This document shows, piece after piece, positions 1 through 8,994 of a stretch of DNA of 64,000 nt (its first letter is position 1; each line of letters opens with the position of its first letter). The DNA is taken from the NCBI GenBank assembly GCA_022822265.1, contig JAJECA010000008.1, positions 186,001 through 250,000 on the forward strand, given 5' to 3'. A program made the translations under genes and the position numbers. This stretch comes from Acidimicrobiia bacterium. GTDB taxonomy: Bacteria; Actinomycetota; Acidimicrobiia; Acidimicrobiales; Bin134. The notes below the pieces were generated by a model. That model was not told the origin of the DNA. It saw only the letters and a list, made by a program, of their open reading frames with translations, and did not search any database.

Positions 1-1
1 G

Positions 2-1168
2 GCCCTGTTCGATCCCGGCGCCGGCTCTCTCACCGTAGACCACCCGCCCTCCTCGGCCGGATACACCTACGGGCAAGCCAAGGCCGACGCGGAGATGGTG
101 GCCCGCAAGCTCCAGGCCGATGGTGCTCCCTTGGCCATCGTGTATCCCAGCGCGGTTATCGGGCCGCCTGCGGGTTCGGCTCTCGGCGAGGCCAGCGAGG
201 ACATGGCCCGATTCACGGCAACCGGCATCATTCCCACCCGCAAGGCCGCAGTGGCAATCTCCGATGTCCGCGATATGGCCGATCTTCTAGTGGCGCTGCT
301 GGAATCAGGCCATGGCCCCCGCCGCGTGATGTGCGGCGGCCATCTGGTGGACATGAACCTCTTCGCTGCCATCTACCGCAACCTCACCGGTCGAAGGTTC
401 CCCATGATGCCGCTTCCCCCTTCAGCGCTCCGGGGAATGGGCCGCATGGCCGATGCTATTCGGCGCTTTGTGCCCATCAACGCGGCGATGAACAGGTTCA
501 GCATGAGCGTGCTCACCCAGTGGGAGGGGTCGGAAGACAGCGATCTCGCCACATACGGAGTTGAGTTCCGCCCTATTGAGGAGACCTTCGCCGACAGCCT
601 GGCTGCTTGGCACGAAGCCGGCCTCCTCTCCAAACGCCAGATAGGCAAAGCACTCCCCTCCCCTGACCTCGGCGAAGCGCCGACCCCTCCCAAGGGCTTC
701 CGCATGCCAGCCCGGGTGGTGCTGTCTCGGCCCTTCAGGACCCTCGGCCCTCTCGTCGTCCCGCGGGTCCACCGGGTGATCAACCGGCTCACCCGGGGCC
801 GAACGCTGCTCGACTCCGCGGCGCAGCCCATGCTCATGCTCTTCTCAACCGGGGCCAAGACCGGCCAGACTCGAGAAACACCGCTCGGCGCGGTTCCGCT
901 CGAAGAGGGTCGCTTCTTGGTGGTGGGCAGCAACTTCGCCCGCGAGCAGCACCCGGCCTGGACGGCAAACCTCGTCGCCAATCCCGATGCTGAGGTCACC
1001 TTCCGAGGCAAGAGAATTCCGGTGCGGGCCCGCCTCCTCTCCGGCGCCGAGCGTGAAACAAGGTGGCAGACCGCGGTCGCCTGGTATCCGCTGTGGACTG
1101 GCTACGACGCCATAACCCAGCGAGAGCTGCGCCTGTTCCAATTGGAGCCCGTCACAAGCAGAAGCTGA
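2..1168 (+). CDS. SDR/epimerase fused to DDN-type nitroreductase domain (5' truncated)
   Basis: The last 388 residues of a gene whose start lies before the window; the frame is open from base 2. The first ~230 residues look like an extended short-chain dehydrogenase/epimerase: the catalytic YxxxK pair is visible as YGQAK (residues 23-27), followed by VYPSAVIGPP. Residues ~235-388 form a second domain of the deazaflavin (F420)-dependent nitroreductase family (DDN/DUF385), shown by STGAKTGQTRETPLG and a P-x-W-x-x-NL-x-ANP stretch. The family normally exists as stand-alone proteins of ~140 residues, so this is a natural fusion of two redox domains, with NAD(P) and F420 as the likely cofactors. 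The substrate is unknown. It converges on the glutamine-synthetase-like gene with 22 bases between stop codons. Confidence 0.8.
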   Translation, partial: ALFDPGAGSLTVDHPPSSAGYTYGQAKADAEMVARKLQADGAPLAIVYPSAVIGPPAGSALGEASEDMARFTATGIIPTRKAAVAISDVRDMADLLVALLESGHGPRRVMCGGHLVDMNLFAAIYRNLTGRRFPMMPLPPSALRGMGRMADAIRRFVPINAAMNRFSMSVLTQWEGSEDSDLATYGVEFRPIEETFADSLAAWHEAGLLSKRQIGKALPSPDLGEAPTPPKGFRMPARVVLSRPFRTLGPLVVPRVHRVINRLTRGRTLLDSAAQPMLMLFSTGAKTGQTRETPLGAVPLEEGRFLVVGSNFAREQHPAWTANLVANPDAEVTFRGKRIPVRARLLSGAERETRWQTAVAWYPLWTGYDAITQRELRLFQLEPVTSRS

Positions 1169-1190
1169 TTGCCAGAACGGACCGACACTC

Positions 1191-2480
1191 CTAGTGGTAC
1201 GTCAGGTACTCGTTGAGCTCCCAATCGGTGACCGCTTGTGAGAATCGGCGCCATTCCTCTCGCTTCATGGCCACGAAGTTGGCCACCAGCTCCGACCCGA
1301 CAGCTTCGGCCAACTCTCTGTCGGCCTCTAGTGCATCGAGCGCTAGGGCCAGATTCTCGGGCGCACATCGGTCGGTGCTGGCGGTTTCTAGGCCATCGCC
1401 CTCCTCGTGTGGGGGCGGAGAGGTCTCGTTTTTCACCCCCAAGAGCGTGGCCTGGAGAATCGCCGCGGTGGCGACGTAGGGATTGGCCGCCCCGTCGGGG
1501 ACTCGGCTCTCCAGCCTGGTGCCCGCGCCTCGGTCGCTGGGTACCCGGATGGCCACGGCGCGATGGTCGTATCCCCAGTTGGCCCAATAGCCCGAAAGCT
1601 GCCCGGGAATTAGTCGCTTGTAGGCGTTGACGGTAGGCGCGCACAGCGCGGTCAGGGCCTCATGGTGCTCGAGCATTCCCCCGATCCCGTGGTGAGCCAT
1701 CGCAGAGAGCCCGTCGTCGGCTTGAGGGTCATGGAAAAGATGCTCGCCAGCGTCGTTTTGGAAGCTGATATTCACATGGAGGCCGTTGCCGCCGCGATCG
1801 CCGAATGGTCGACCGAGGAAGGTCATCAGGAGCCCGTGGCGGGCGGCCACCTCGCGGCTCAGCAGCTTGAGGAGGAACGTATTGTCGATGGCCTCCAAGG
1901 GCTCTTTGTGCTCGATGGTGACTTCGAATTGGGGCGTGTCGTACTCGCTGGCAATGGTCTCCAACCCGATCCCGGTGGATTCCGCGGCGGCCATGATGTC
2001 GTCCAGCAATCCAGAGGGGTCCACCAGCGGACCGGTTCCGTAGCAGTACGAGCCTGGAGTGTCCCATGGCTCCCAACCCCCTTTTCCGTCGGGCTGAAGA
2101 ACATAGGCCTCGAGCTCGATCCCAACCCGGGCTCGGAAGCCCGCGGCCGCTAGATCGTCCACCGCTTTGGCCAGCGCCTGTCGAGGCGAGATCGCCAGCG
2201 GCTCCCCTTTCTGGAACAGATCGGCGACAACGACGCCGGTCCCTTCTTGCCAACAGTCTCTGGCTTCCTCAGGGTCGTAGATGGCTCGGAAATCGCCCAG
2301 CCCCTCTAGGACCTTGGCCCCAGGGGCCGGGATAAGAGCCCGGTCATACCCCACCCCGAAGATGGCAATAGAAAAGCTCACCTCACCGGTGGCCGACGCC
2401 ATCGGGATGTACTTCCCCCGGGCGAAGCCGAACATGTCGGGATAGAGCACCCGCAATCGGGTGTGTTCAGGTTTGGTCAT
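1191..2480 (-). CDS. Glutamine synthetase-family ligase
   Basis: A 429-residue protein of the GlnA fold, which joins an amine or ammonia to a carboxylate through an acyl phosphate. Visible motifs are the substrate/metal strand RVGIELEAYVLQ, the NGLHVNISF segment (equivalent of the NGSGxHVHxS motif), PTVNAYKRLIPG, and TRLESRVPDGAANPYVA near the end. The N-terminal FGFARGKYIP resembles the beta-grasp end of gamma-glutamylamide-synthetase-like members rather than housekeeping GlnA, and there is no adenylylation-site context to suggest nitrogen-assimilation GS. The start at 2480 (MTKPEHTRL) is preferred because the longer frame runs into the upstream hydroxylase, which it overlaps by 14 bases. 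It probably forms an amide or gamma-glutamyl conjugate in the same pathway (inference). Confidence 0.82.
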   Translation of the reverse strand: MTKPEHTRLRVLYPDMFGFARGKYIPMASATGEVSFSIAIFGVGYDRALIPAPGAKVLEGLGDFRAIYDPEEARDCWQEGTGVVVADLFQKGEPLAISPRQALAKAVDDLAAAGFRARVGIELEAYVLQPDGKGGWEPWDTPGSYCYGTGPLVDPSGLLDDIMAAAESTGIGLETIASEYDTPQFEVTIEHKEPLEAIDNTFLLKLLSREVAARHGLLMTFLGRPFGDRGGNGLHVNISFQNDAGEHLFHDPQADDGLSAMAHHGIGGMLEHHEALTALCAPTVNAYKRLIPGQLSGYWANWGYDHRAVAIRVPSDRGAGTRLESRVPDGAANPYVATAAILQATLLGVKNETSPPPHEEGDGLETASTDRCAPENLALALDALEADRELAEAVGSELVANFVAMKREEWRRFSQAVTDWELNEYLTYH

Positions 2481-4776
2481 GGAGCACCTCCCATATCCGA
2501 TTTGGTGACAGCGGTGTGGCGACGTTGGTCCAGTCCACATCGGGCAGCGCGGCACAAACGGCGTTCACCACAGCAGCGAAGGCGCCGTTGGTCCCGCCCT
2601 CCCCCATGCCCTTCATTCCTCCCGGCGTGTAGGGACTGGGGATCTCCAAGTGCTCGATGCGGATGTCGGGCATCATCGCGCTGTCGGGAACGTGATAGTC
2701 GAGCAGTGTCGAACACTGCGGCTGACCCTGGCCGCTGTAGACGAATTCCTCGATCAGCGCGGCACCAAGGCCCTGGGCAACCCCGCCCTCGATCTGGCCT
2801 TCAACGATCGTCGGATTGACCATGGTGCCGCAGTCGCTCACCACTGCGTAGTCCTCGACTTCCACCAGTCCGGTGCCGGGATCGACAGCCACCCGGCAGG
2901 CGTGGGTGGCATAGGAGAAAGTGGGGCTGACCGGATCATAGGCGTAGGACGCCGCCAGACCGGGCTCGGTACCTTCGGGAAGCCGAAACCCCTGCCAGGC
3001 CCGCTGAGCCACCTCGGCGATGCTCACCCCGACGCCAGTACCGGCCACCCGAGCCTGACCCTCCTGAAGCTGGATGTCTGCCGGGCTAGCTTCGAGCATC
3101 TCAGCGGCGATGATTCTGAGCTTGTCGGCCACCCGCTGGGCGGCTACCACCGAAGCTCCGCCACCAACCGCGATCGAACGTGAGGCGGCCGTGCCATACG
3201 GGGAATACGGAGTGGTCTCGGTGTCTCCGTGGACCAGCTCGATCGACTCCAGGTCAACGCCCAACTCGTCGGCCACCAGTTGCGGGATCGTGGTTTCCAG
3301 ACCTTGACCGTGGGGGGATATGCCGGTGGCCACCCGAACCGAGCCGTCAGGTTCCAGGCGAATGGTGGCGCTCTCGAATCCGCCGATGCTGAGCCCGATG
3401 AACTCGTTCATGGTGCTCGGACCGATACCCGCCATCTGCACGTAGCAGCAATAGCCCACGCCGCGGAGCCGCCCGTCGTCGGGGGGCGCCGAGCCATCGC
3501 TGATGAGCCGTCGTGCCCGTTGCAGCGCCTCGGGGTAGTCGCCGTTGTCGTACTCGATCATGGTTCGTGTTCGATAAGGGAGCTCCTCGGGGGTGATCAT
3601 GTTCTGAAGCCGCAACTCCACCGGATCGCGCTGCAATGCCCCCGCCACCAGGTCAACCGCTCGTTCTCGAATGCACGCTGCCTGAGTCTGCCCGAAGCCG
3701 CGGTAAGCCCCGGTGGACATGGTGTTGGTGGCAACCACCTGGCCGTTGCAGCGCACGGCATCCCAGCGGTAGGGGCCGGGCACAACCCCGAACACCGTGA
3801 AGAGCGGCCCACCGCCGAAGACCGCGAATCGCCCCCCGGCGTTGCGTGTGCTCTCAACCCGCAGCCCCCGCAGGGTTCCGTCTTCGTCGAACGCCACCTC
3901 GATGTCGTGGATTTCGTCGCGGGCGTGGGTGGTGGCCAATAGCGACTCTGACCGGTCCTCAACCCACTTCACCGGGCGGCCCAGATCCAAGGCCGCTGCG
4001 GCCACGATGACCTCATCTTCGTACAGATGATCCTTGAGCCCGAAGCCTCCCCCCACGTCGGGGGCGACAACCCGCACTTGGCTTTGGGCCATGCCCAAGG
4101 TCTCGCACAGCGAATCGCGTACCGAGTGGGGCGCTTGCGTCGACGTGTACACGGTGAGCTTCCCCTGGGGTTGGGGCACCGCCACGATGCCCCGCCCTTC
4201 TATCGCCAGCCCGTGGATCCGTCCGATCCGCAGCCTGGTGCGAAGCGTGCGATCCGCATCCCCGAATATCGCGGTGGTGTGCTCCTCGGAATCACCCGCG
4301 TCAAAGGAAGCCAGCACATTGCTATCGAGCTCGGGGTACAGCAGGGTGGCATCGGCAGCCAGGGCCTGTTCGATCTCCAAAACCGGTGTGAGTTCATCGA
4401 TGTCTAGGGCGACCTTTTCTGCCTGGTCTTCGGCCTCGTATCGAGAGGCAGCTATTGCCACTCCGATCGGCTGGCCCACGTATCGAAGGATTGGGTCGAT
4501 CACCGGGGTGGAGCGCTGCTGTTGGCCTCCCAGAATCCACAAGACAGGCAGCTCTCCGGAAACAAGGGCGGCCAGTTGGTCGGGGCTGTACACCGTGCCC
4601 CGGTCGCAGCTCGCGGCGTCGAACCTGATGAGACGCCCGTGGGGCACCGGACTGCGAACGATGGCGGCATGAGCCATGTCCGGCAGCACGATGTCGTCGA
4701 GATAGCGTCCCGTCCCGCGCAAGAGATACTCGTCGTTGCGACGGGTCACTCGCTGGCCGACCAGTCGGGGCTTCAT
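2467..4776 (-). CDS. Molybdenum hydroxylase large subunit (xanthine dehydrogenase/CoxL family)
   Basis: A 769-residue molybdopterin-cytosine-dinucleotide-type large subunit, of the class that hydroxylates N-heterocycles or aldehydes with water. The N-terminal RNDEYLLRGTGRYLDDI is the usual a/b-hammerhead entry; GGGFGLKDHLYEDE follows; the loop over the Mo site reads AYRGFGQTQA, closer to the RGFG of xanthine dehydrogenases than to the AYRCSFR of CO dehydrogenase; and the catalytic glutamate is in GMGEGGTNGAF near the end. No FAD (CoxM) or 2Fe-2S (CoxS) subunit gene lies on either side, so its electron partners must be encoded elsewhere. It overlaps the ligase gene downstream and is divergent from the TrzN-type hydrolase. 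Purine or azaheterocycle hydroxylation is inferred from context. Confidence 0.88.
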   Translation of the reverse strand: MKPRLVGQRVTRRNDEYLLRGTGRYLDDIVLPDMAHAAIVRSPVPHGRLIRFDAASCDRGTVYSPDQLAALVSGELPVLWILGGQQQRSTPVIDPILRYVGQPIGVAIAASRYEAEDQAEKVALDIDELTPVLEIEQALAADATLLYPELDSNVLASFDAGDSEEHTTAIFGDADRTLRTRLRIGRIHGLAIEGRGIVAVPQPQGKLTVYTSTQAPHSVRDSLCETLGMAQSQVRVVAPDVGGGFGLKDHLYEDEVIVAAAALDLGRPVKWVEDRSESLLATTHARDEIHDIEVAFDEDGTLRGLRVESTRNAGGRFAVFGGGPLFTVFGVVPGPYRWDAVRCNGQVVATNTMSTGAYRGFGQTQAACIRERAVDLVAGALQRDPVELRLQNMITPEELPYRTRTMIEYDNGDYPEALQRARRLISDGSAPPDDGRLRGVGYCCYVQMAGIGPSTMNEFIGLSIGGFESATIRLEPDGSVRVATGISPHGQGLETTIPQLVADELGVDLESIELVHGDTETTPYSPYGTAASRSIAVGGGASVVAAQRVADKLRIIAAEMLEASPADIQLQEGQARVAGTGVGVSIAEVAQRAWQGFRLPEGTEPGLAASYAYDPVSPTFSYATHACRVAVDPGTGLVEVEDYAVVSDCGTMVNPTIVEGQIEGGVAQGLGAALIEEFVYSGQGQPQCSTLLDYHVPDSAMMPDIRIEHLEIPSPYTPGGMKGMGEGGTNGAFAAVVNAVCAALPDVDWTNVATPLSPNRIWEVLHDQT

Positions 4777-4860
4777 AGGTGTCGCGACACTAGCCAGCGT
4801 TAGCCCAGCCGATCAGCGGCGATTGCGCAGTCACAGGCCCAAGGGCGAGACTCGCAGGAG

Positions 4861-6258
4861 ATGCCCGACACTCTGATCCGCAATATCAGCCATCTCGTCA
4901 CCTTCGACGCCAACGACCGCGAGCTGGAGGGCGCAGACCTGTTGATGTCAGGGTCGCGTATTGCCGCGGTGGGCTACGACCTTGAGGTCGACGACTCCGT
5001 CGAGGTCATCGATGGCCGCGGCCTCCTCGTGCTCCCCGGGCTGATCAACGGGCACCAGCATCTCTACCAGGTGGGGCTGCGCTCGTTCGTGGAGCTTGAG
5101 CGGACACCCATTCACCCCTGGCTGACCGCGCTCCACGTGAAGACGCTGTACCTATGGCGCCAAGGGCACTACACGCCGGCCTCAGTCGGCGCTGTCGCCC
5201 GGGCGGGCATGGTGGAGTCGCTGCTCGGAGGGGTCACGACCGTCGCCGACCAGCACTACGTGTTCGTGGAGGGCAACACCGAGCCCTTCATCGAGGAGAT
5301 GATCCAAGGCGCCCTAGAGACCGGCATCCGGCTTCACGCCGGTCGAGGCTCCATGACCAAGGGCAAGCGGCACGGCGGTGTGGTCCCCGACATCGCATGC
5401 CAGAACATCGATGAGGTCTTGCGCCATTCTCAGGAGCTGTTGGATCGGTACCACGACCCCGATCCCCTTGCGCAGATCCGTATCGACCTGGCGCCCTGCG
5501 GCGTACACACCGACGAGCCGGAGATGTACCGGGAGTTCTCCGCGCTGGCGGCCGAATACCCAGAGGTCGGACTGCACACCCACCTATATGAGGTCATCGA
5601 CACGGGGTTCTGCGAAGAAACCTATGGCATCACACCGTGGCAATACCTTGGAGAGAACGGCTGGCACCACGACAGGGTGTGGCTGGCCCACATGGTTGAT
5701 CCCCCTCATGAGGAGATCCCCGAGTTTGCCGAGGCCGGAGTCGGCATTGTGCACCTGATCGCCCCAGATCTCCGCATGGGCTGGGGGCTGGCCCCCCTGC
5801 GGAAGTACCTCGATGCCGGATGCAAGGTCGGGTTCGGCACCACCGGGTCGGCCTCCAACGACGGCTGCAACCAGCTCGGCGATCTCCGCGTGGCCGCGCT
5901 AGCCCACCGGGATATGGATGTCTCACCGCAGAAGTGGCCCAGCGCCAGGGAGCTCCTGCACCTGGCCACTCGGGGCTCGGCCGCGTGTTTGGGCCGACAC
6001 GAGCTGGGGGTGATCGAGCCGGGCAAGGCGGCCGACATCGCGGCGTGGGACATGACCACCGTCGACCGTGTAGGGGTCCACGACGCGGTCATAGGACTAG
6101 TGCTAGGCGGACTCTCAGACCGGGCCTCTTTGGTGATGGTGGGCGGTGAGATTGTCGTACGAGACGGTCGCTGCACCACGGTGGACGAAACGGCCATCGC
6201 CGACGCGGCCCGCGAGGCCTACCCGGTACGCCCTTCCTCGCACCGGCGCCGCGGCTGA
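4861..6258 (+). CDS. TrzN-like amidohydrolase (s-triazine/8-oxoguanine deaminase group)
   Basis: A 465-residue subtype III amidohydrolase of the TrzN/AtzB/8-oxoguanine-deaminase group, acting on amino or chloro groups of nitrogen heterocycles. Seen: the HxH metal pair in NGHQHLYQ, the third His and catalytic Glu in LHTHLYE, AHMVDPP, and then HLIAPDLRMGWGLAPLRKYL before the last metal motif. That motif reads GFGTTGSASNDG: a threonine replaces the metal-ligating aspartate of almost all relatives. This replacement (Thr325) is the published hallmark of the atrazine chlorohydrolase TrzN, and the flanking blocks match TrzN as remembered. The native substrate is more likely a purine or other azaheterocycle. 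It starts at ATG just after GCAGGAG and is followed by the BMP importer in the same direction. Confidence 0.88.
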   Translation: MPDTLIRNISHLVTFDANDRELEGADLLMSGSRIAAVGYDLEVDDSVEVIDGRGLLVLPGLINGHQHLYQVGLRSFVELERTPIHPWLTALHVKTLYLWRQGHYTPASVGAVARAGMVESLLGGVTTVADQHYVFVEGNTEPFIEEMIQGALETGIRLHAGRGSMTKGKRHGGVVPDIACQNIDEVLRHSQELLDRYHDPDPLAQIRIDLAPCGVHTDEPEMYREFSALAAEYPEVGLHTHLYEVIDTGFCEETYGITPWQYLGENGWHHDRVWLAHMVDPPHEEIPEFAEAGVGIVHLIAPDLRMGWGLAPLRKYLDAGCKVGFGTTGSASNDGCNQLGDLRVAALAHRDMDVSPQKWPSARELLHLATRGSAACLGRHELGVIEPGKAADIAAWDMTTVDRVGVHDAVIGLVLGGLSDRASLVMVGGEIVVRDGRCTTVDETAIADAAREAYPVRPSSHRRRG

Positions 6259-6261
6259 CCT

Positions 6262-6308
6262 TCCGACACTCTCAATCGACACCCGATTGGCAAGGGGGTA
6301 GTGTCGGA
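6262..6308. promoter_or_regulatory. 9-bp inverted repeat before the importer operon
   Basis: TCCGACACT at 6262-6270 is matched exactly by AGTGTCGGA at 6300-6308, with a 29-base loop, in the gap between the TrzN-like gene and the BMP lipoprotein gene. It could be an operator, a leader hairpin or a weak terminator; there is no T-run after it, which argues against an intrinsic terminator. Confidence 0.4.
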
Positions 6309-6365
6309 TACTGTCAGATGCGCGCGTTGTCATACGACGGCGTCGCAAAAGGAGGGGGTATTTCC

Positions 6366-7436
6366 GTGAAACGGCGTTCTTCGATCTTGTTCAAGCTTCT
6401 TGCGCTGCTGATGGTGTTCGGCCTGGTAGCCGCAGCGTGCGGCAACGACGACGACTCCGAGGACGATGGCGCTCTCAAGGTTGCGCTGCTTCTTCCCGGC
6501 GTCCGAAACGACAACTCGTTCAGCCAAGCGGCCTACGAGGGTCTGCGCGACGCGGTGGCCGAAGACGGCAACGTCGAGACCGAGGTCCTCGAGGAGATAA
6601 TCGATCCCACCGACTCGCTTCCGGCGCTGCGCGATTTCGCCAGCCAGGGCTTCGACCTGATCCTGGGGCACGGCATCGAGTACGTGGATCCGATTCAACA
6701 GCTCTACGACGAGTTCCCCGACGTCGCCTTCTCCATGACCGGCGGCATCTTGGTTCCCGGCTCGGTCACCTCGAGCAACGTGGTGGACTGGCTGTACAAC
6801 GTTCAGGACATGGCCTATCCGAACGGGATTTTGGCTGCACAGGCAGTCATCGGCGACACCATCGGGATTGTCGGTGGTCCCGAGTTCGACTTCGTCAAGA
6901 CCATGCACCAGTCGTTCCGCGACGCGGCCCTGTCGGTGAACCCCGATCTGAACTTCCTTGAGGGCTTTGCCGGATCGTTCGTCGATGTCCAAGCTGCCGC
7001 CGAGGTCAGCCAGCAGCTGATCGACCAGGGTGCCGACTTCATCTACTGCTCCGGAGATGGAATCTGCATCGGAGCGGCTCAGACCGCATCAGCAGCCGGT
7101 ATCCCGATCTCCGTCGGTTTCGGCTCCCAAGAGCAGACCGCACCCGATGTCTATCTGGCGGCCACCGTCATCCGGATGAAGGATCTGTACCTGTCGTTCT
7201 TCGACCAGGTCCGCACCGGGACGTTCGGCACACCCGACGGCGAGGTGCATGCGGTGGGTGAAGAGGGATACGCCTTCTATCCGGGCGGTATCTTCAACGC
7301 TCAGGTAGAGGTCTTGCCGGTCAACATGGCAGCAACGGTGGACACCGCAGTGGGGCTCGACGAGCTGCAAGCCGCTCTCGACGAACTGGTCGCCTCCATC
7401 GAAGCCGGCGAGTTCTCGATCCCGTTCCCCGGCTAG
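6366..7436 (+). CDS. BMP-family ABC importer substrate-binding lipoprotein
   Basis: A 356-residue basic membrane protein (Med/PnrA)-family lipoprotein, the extracytoplasmic receptor of nucleoside-type ABC importers. A basic N-terminus, a hydrophobic stretch and Cys in LVAAACGND form a lipoprotein signal, followed by an acidic linker and the fold start VALLLPGVRNDNSFSQAAYE, with the family block DLILGHGIEY. The frame opens at 6318, but the GTG at 6366 is preferred: it sits 8-10 bases after a strong AAAGGAGGGG site and begins directly at the signal peptide. It is followed by its ATPase and two permeases with short or overlapping junctions. Relatives bind purine nucleosides; the neighbouring deaminases fit that, but the ligand is not proven by sequence. 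Confidence 0.9.
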   Translation: MKRRSSILFKLLALLMVFGLVAAACGNDDDSEDDGALKVALLLPGVRNDNSFSQAAYEGLRDAVAEDGNVETEVLEEIIDPTDSLPALRDFASQGFDLILGHGIEYVDPIQQLYDEFPDVAFSMTGGILVPGSVTSSNVVDWLYNVQDMAYPNGILAAQAVIGDTIGIVGGPEFDFVKTMHQSFRDAALSVNPDLNFLEGFAGSFVDVQAAAEVSQQLIDQGADFIYCSGDGICIGAAQTASAAGIPISVGFGSQEQTAPDVYLAATVIRMKDLYLSFFDQVRTGTFGTPDGEVHAVGEEGYAFYPGGIFNAQVEVLPVNMAATVDTAVGLDELQAALDELVASIEAGEFSIPFPG

Positions 7437-7443
7437 ACACTCG

Positions 7444-8994
7444 TTGACCTCCGAACCAGGCGCGGACCCGGCCACCGGCACGCCCCTCTCGGTAAGGGGC
7501 GTCTCCCGGCGGTTCGGGTCTGTCCAGGCGCTGGCCAACGTGGAATTCACACTGGAAGCCGGTGAGATTCACGCGCTCGTAGGTGAGAACGGAGCGGGCA
7601 AGTCCACCCTGGCCAAAATCGTCGCCGGATCGATCCGGTCTGATTCCGGTTCAATGAGCCTGTTCGGCCAGCCCTACCGGCCAACCTCCCGCCGGGAAGG
7701 CGCCGCCGCGGGCGTTGCCCACGTCCGGCAGCAGCTTTCGCTGGTACGAGGGCTCACCGTCGCCCAGAACCTCCAACTCGGACGACCGGGGGCACCCGCA
7801 ATCTTCAACGCCGCCTCGGCCCGGGCTGAGGTGGAGCGGTGGTCTGACGAGTTCTCCCTCAGCGTTCCGGCCGAGACCCTGGTAGACGACATGCCGTTGG
7901 CGGTGCGGCAGCAGGCCGAGATTCTCATCGCGGTGGCATGGGGAGCGCGGTTGCTGATTCTCGACGAGCCCAGCTCGGCACTGGGACCTCTCGAGACCAG
8001 GGCCCTCATCGCGCTGTGCCACCGCCTCCGATCTGAAGGCACCCCTATTCTCTACATCTCCCACCGACTGCCCGAGCTGGCCGAGTTGGCCGACCGGCTC
8101 ACGGTTCTCCGGTCCGGTCGGGTCATTGTCGAAGGGGCCGATGTGAGGGCCGCCGACCTGCGCGAGGTCGCCACGCTGATGATCGGGGACGTCTCTCTCC
8201 TCGAGGTGAATCGGCCTGAAATCGAGCGGGGCACATCTCGATTGACGGTAAACGACCTCTCCGTTTCATCAACGCAAGAGATCGGTTGCCACGGTCTCAA
8301 TTTCGAGGTGGCCGGTGGAGAGATTCTCGGTGTTGTCGGCATCGCCGGAAATGGCCAGGACTCGCTGGCCAAAGCCCTCACCGGACAAGCAAAACTGGCC
8401 AGCGGTCACGTCGTGGTCGATGGCGAGGACATCTCCGGCTCGGCTCGCCAGGCGATCGCCGCCGGCGTCGCCCACCTGCACGAAGACCGCTCCACCGGGC
8501 TGGCCGCCGCTTTCTCGGTGGCCGATAACGCCACCGCCCGCCATGTGAGGAGCGGTCGCTTCACCCGTTTCGGCGTCAGGTTGGCCGACAAGATCGCCCG
8601 CCATGCCGGGGAATTGGTCGAACGGTTCCAGGTCCGCCCTCCTGATCCTGCGGCAAGGGCGAGCTCGCTGTCGGGAGGGAATCAACAGAAGTTGATGGCC
8701 GCTCGGGAGCTTGAGAAAAACCCCACGGTTCTGGTGGCCCATGGCCCCACCAAGGGGCTCGATCCCGAGGCCGCCAAGGCCATGCGCGATCGCTGCTTCG
8801 CAGCCGCCCAGGCGGGTGGCGCCGTTGTGGTGATCTCGGCCGATCTTGACGAGGTGTCCGACCTGGCCCACCGGGTGGTCGTGCTCTACCGCGGGCGAGT
8901 GACCGATGCGTTCCCCATCGAGGACATGACATCTGAGCGACTGGGGGCGGCCATGGCCGGTTTGACCGAAACCATGGGGGCCACCAGTGGCTGA
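7444..8994 (+). CDS. BMP-type ABC importer ATPase (two nucleotide-binding domains)
   Basis: A 516-residue fused double ATPase that powers the nucleoside-type importer. The first domain has an intact Walker A (GENGAGKST) and a Walker B in LLILDEPSSAL, but its signature is degenerate (LAVRQQAE). The second has a degenerate Walker A (GIAGNGQDS), an intact LSGGNQQKL signature and a Walker B loop without glutamate (VAHGPTKGLD). This split of good and poor motifs is usual for the family. It starts at TTG, 7 bases after the lipoprotein stop, and its stop overlaps the first permease by 8 bases, so the four genes are surely one transcript. Confidence 0.9.
   Translation: MTSEPGADPATGTPLSVRGVSRRFGSVQALANVEFTLEAGEIHALVGENGAGKSTLAKIVAGSIRSDSGSMSLFGQPYRPTSRREGAAAGVAHVRQQLSLVRGLTVAQNLQLGRPGAPAIFNAASARAEVERWSDEFSLSVPAETLVDDMPLAVRQQAEILIAVAWGARLLILDEPSSALGPLETRALIALCHRLRSEGTPILYISHRLPELAELADRLTVLRSGRVIVEGADVRAADLREVATLMIGDVSLLEVNRPEIERGTSRLTVNDLSVSSTQEIGCHGLNFEVAGGEILGVVGIAGNGQDSLAKALTGQAKLASGHVVVDGEDISGSARQAIAAGVAHLHEDRSTGLAAAFSVADNATARHVRSGRFTRFGVRLADKIARHAGELVERFQVRPPDPAARASSLSGGNQQKLMAARELEKNPTVLVAHGPTKGLDPEAAKAMRDRCFAAAQAGGAVVVISADLDEVSDLAHRVVVLYRGRVTDAFPIEDMTSERLGAAMAGLTETMGATSG

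Noticed and set aside
6309-6365. A purine-sensing riboswitch before the importer.
   Set aside because: The leader is short and no conserved aptamer core or terminator was seen.
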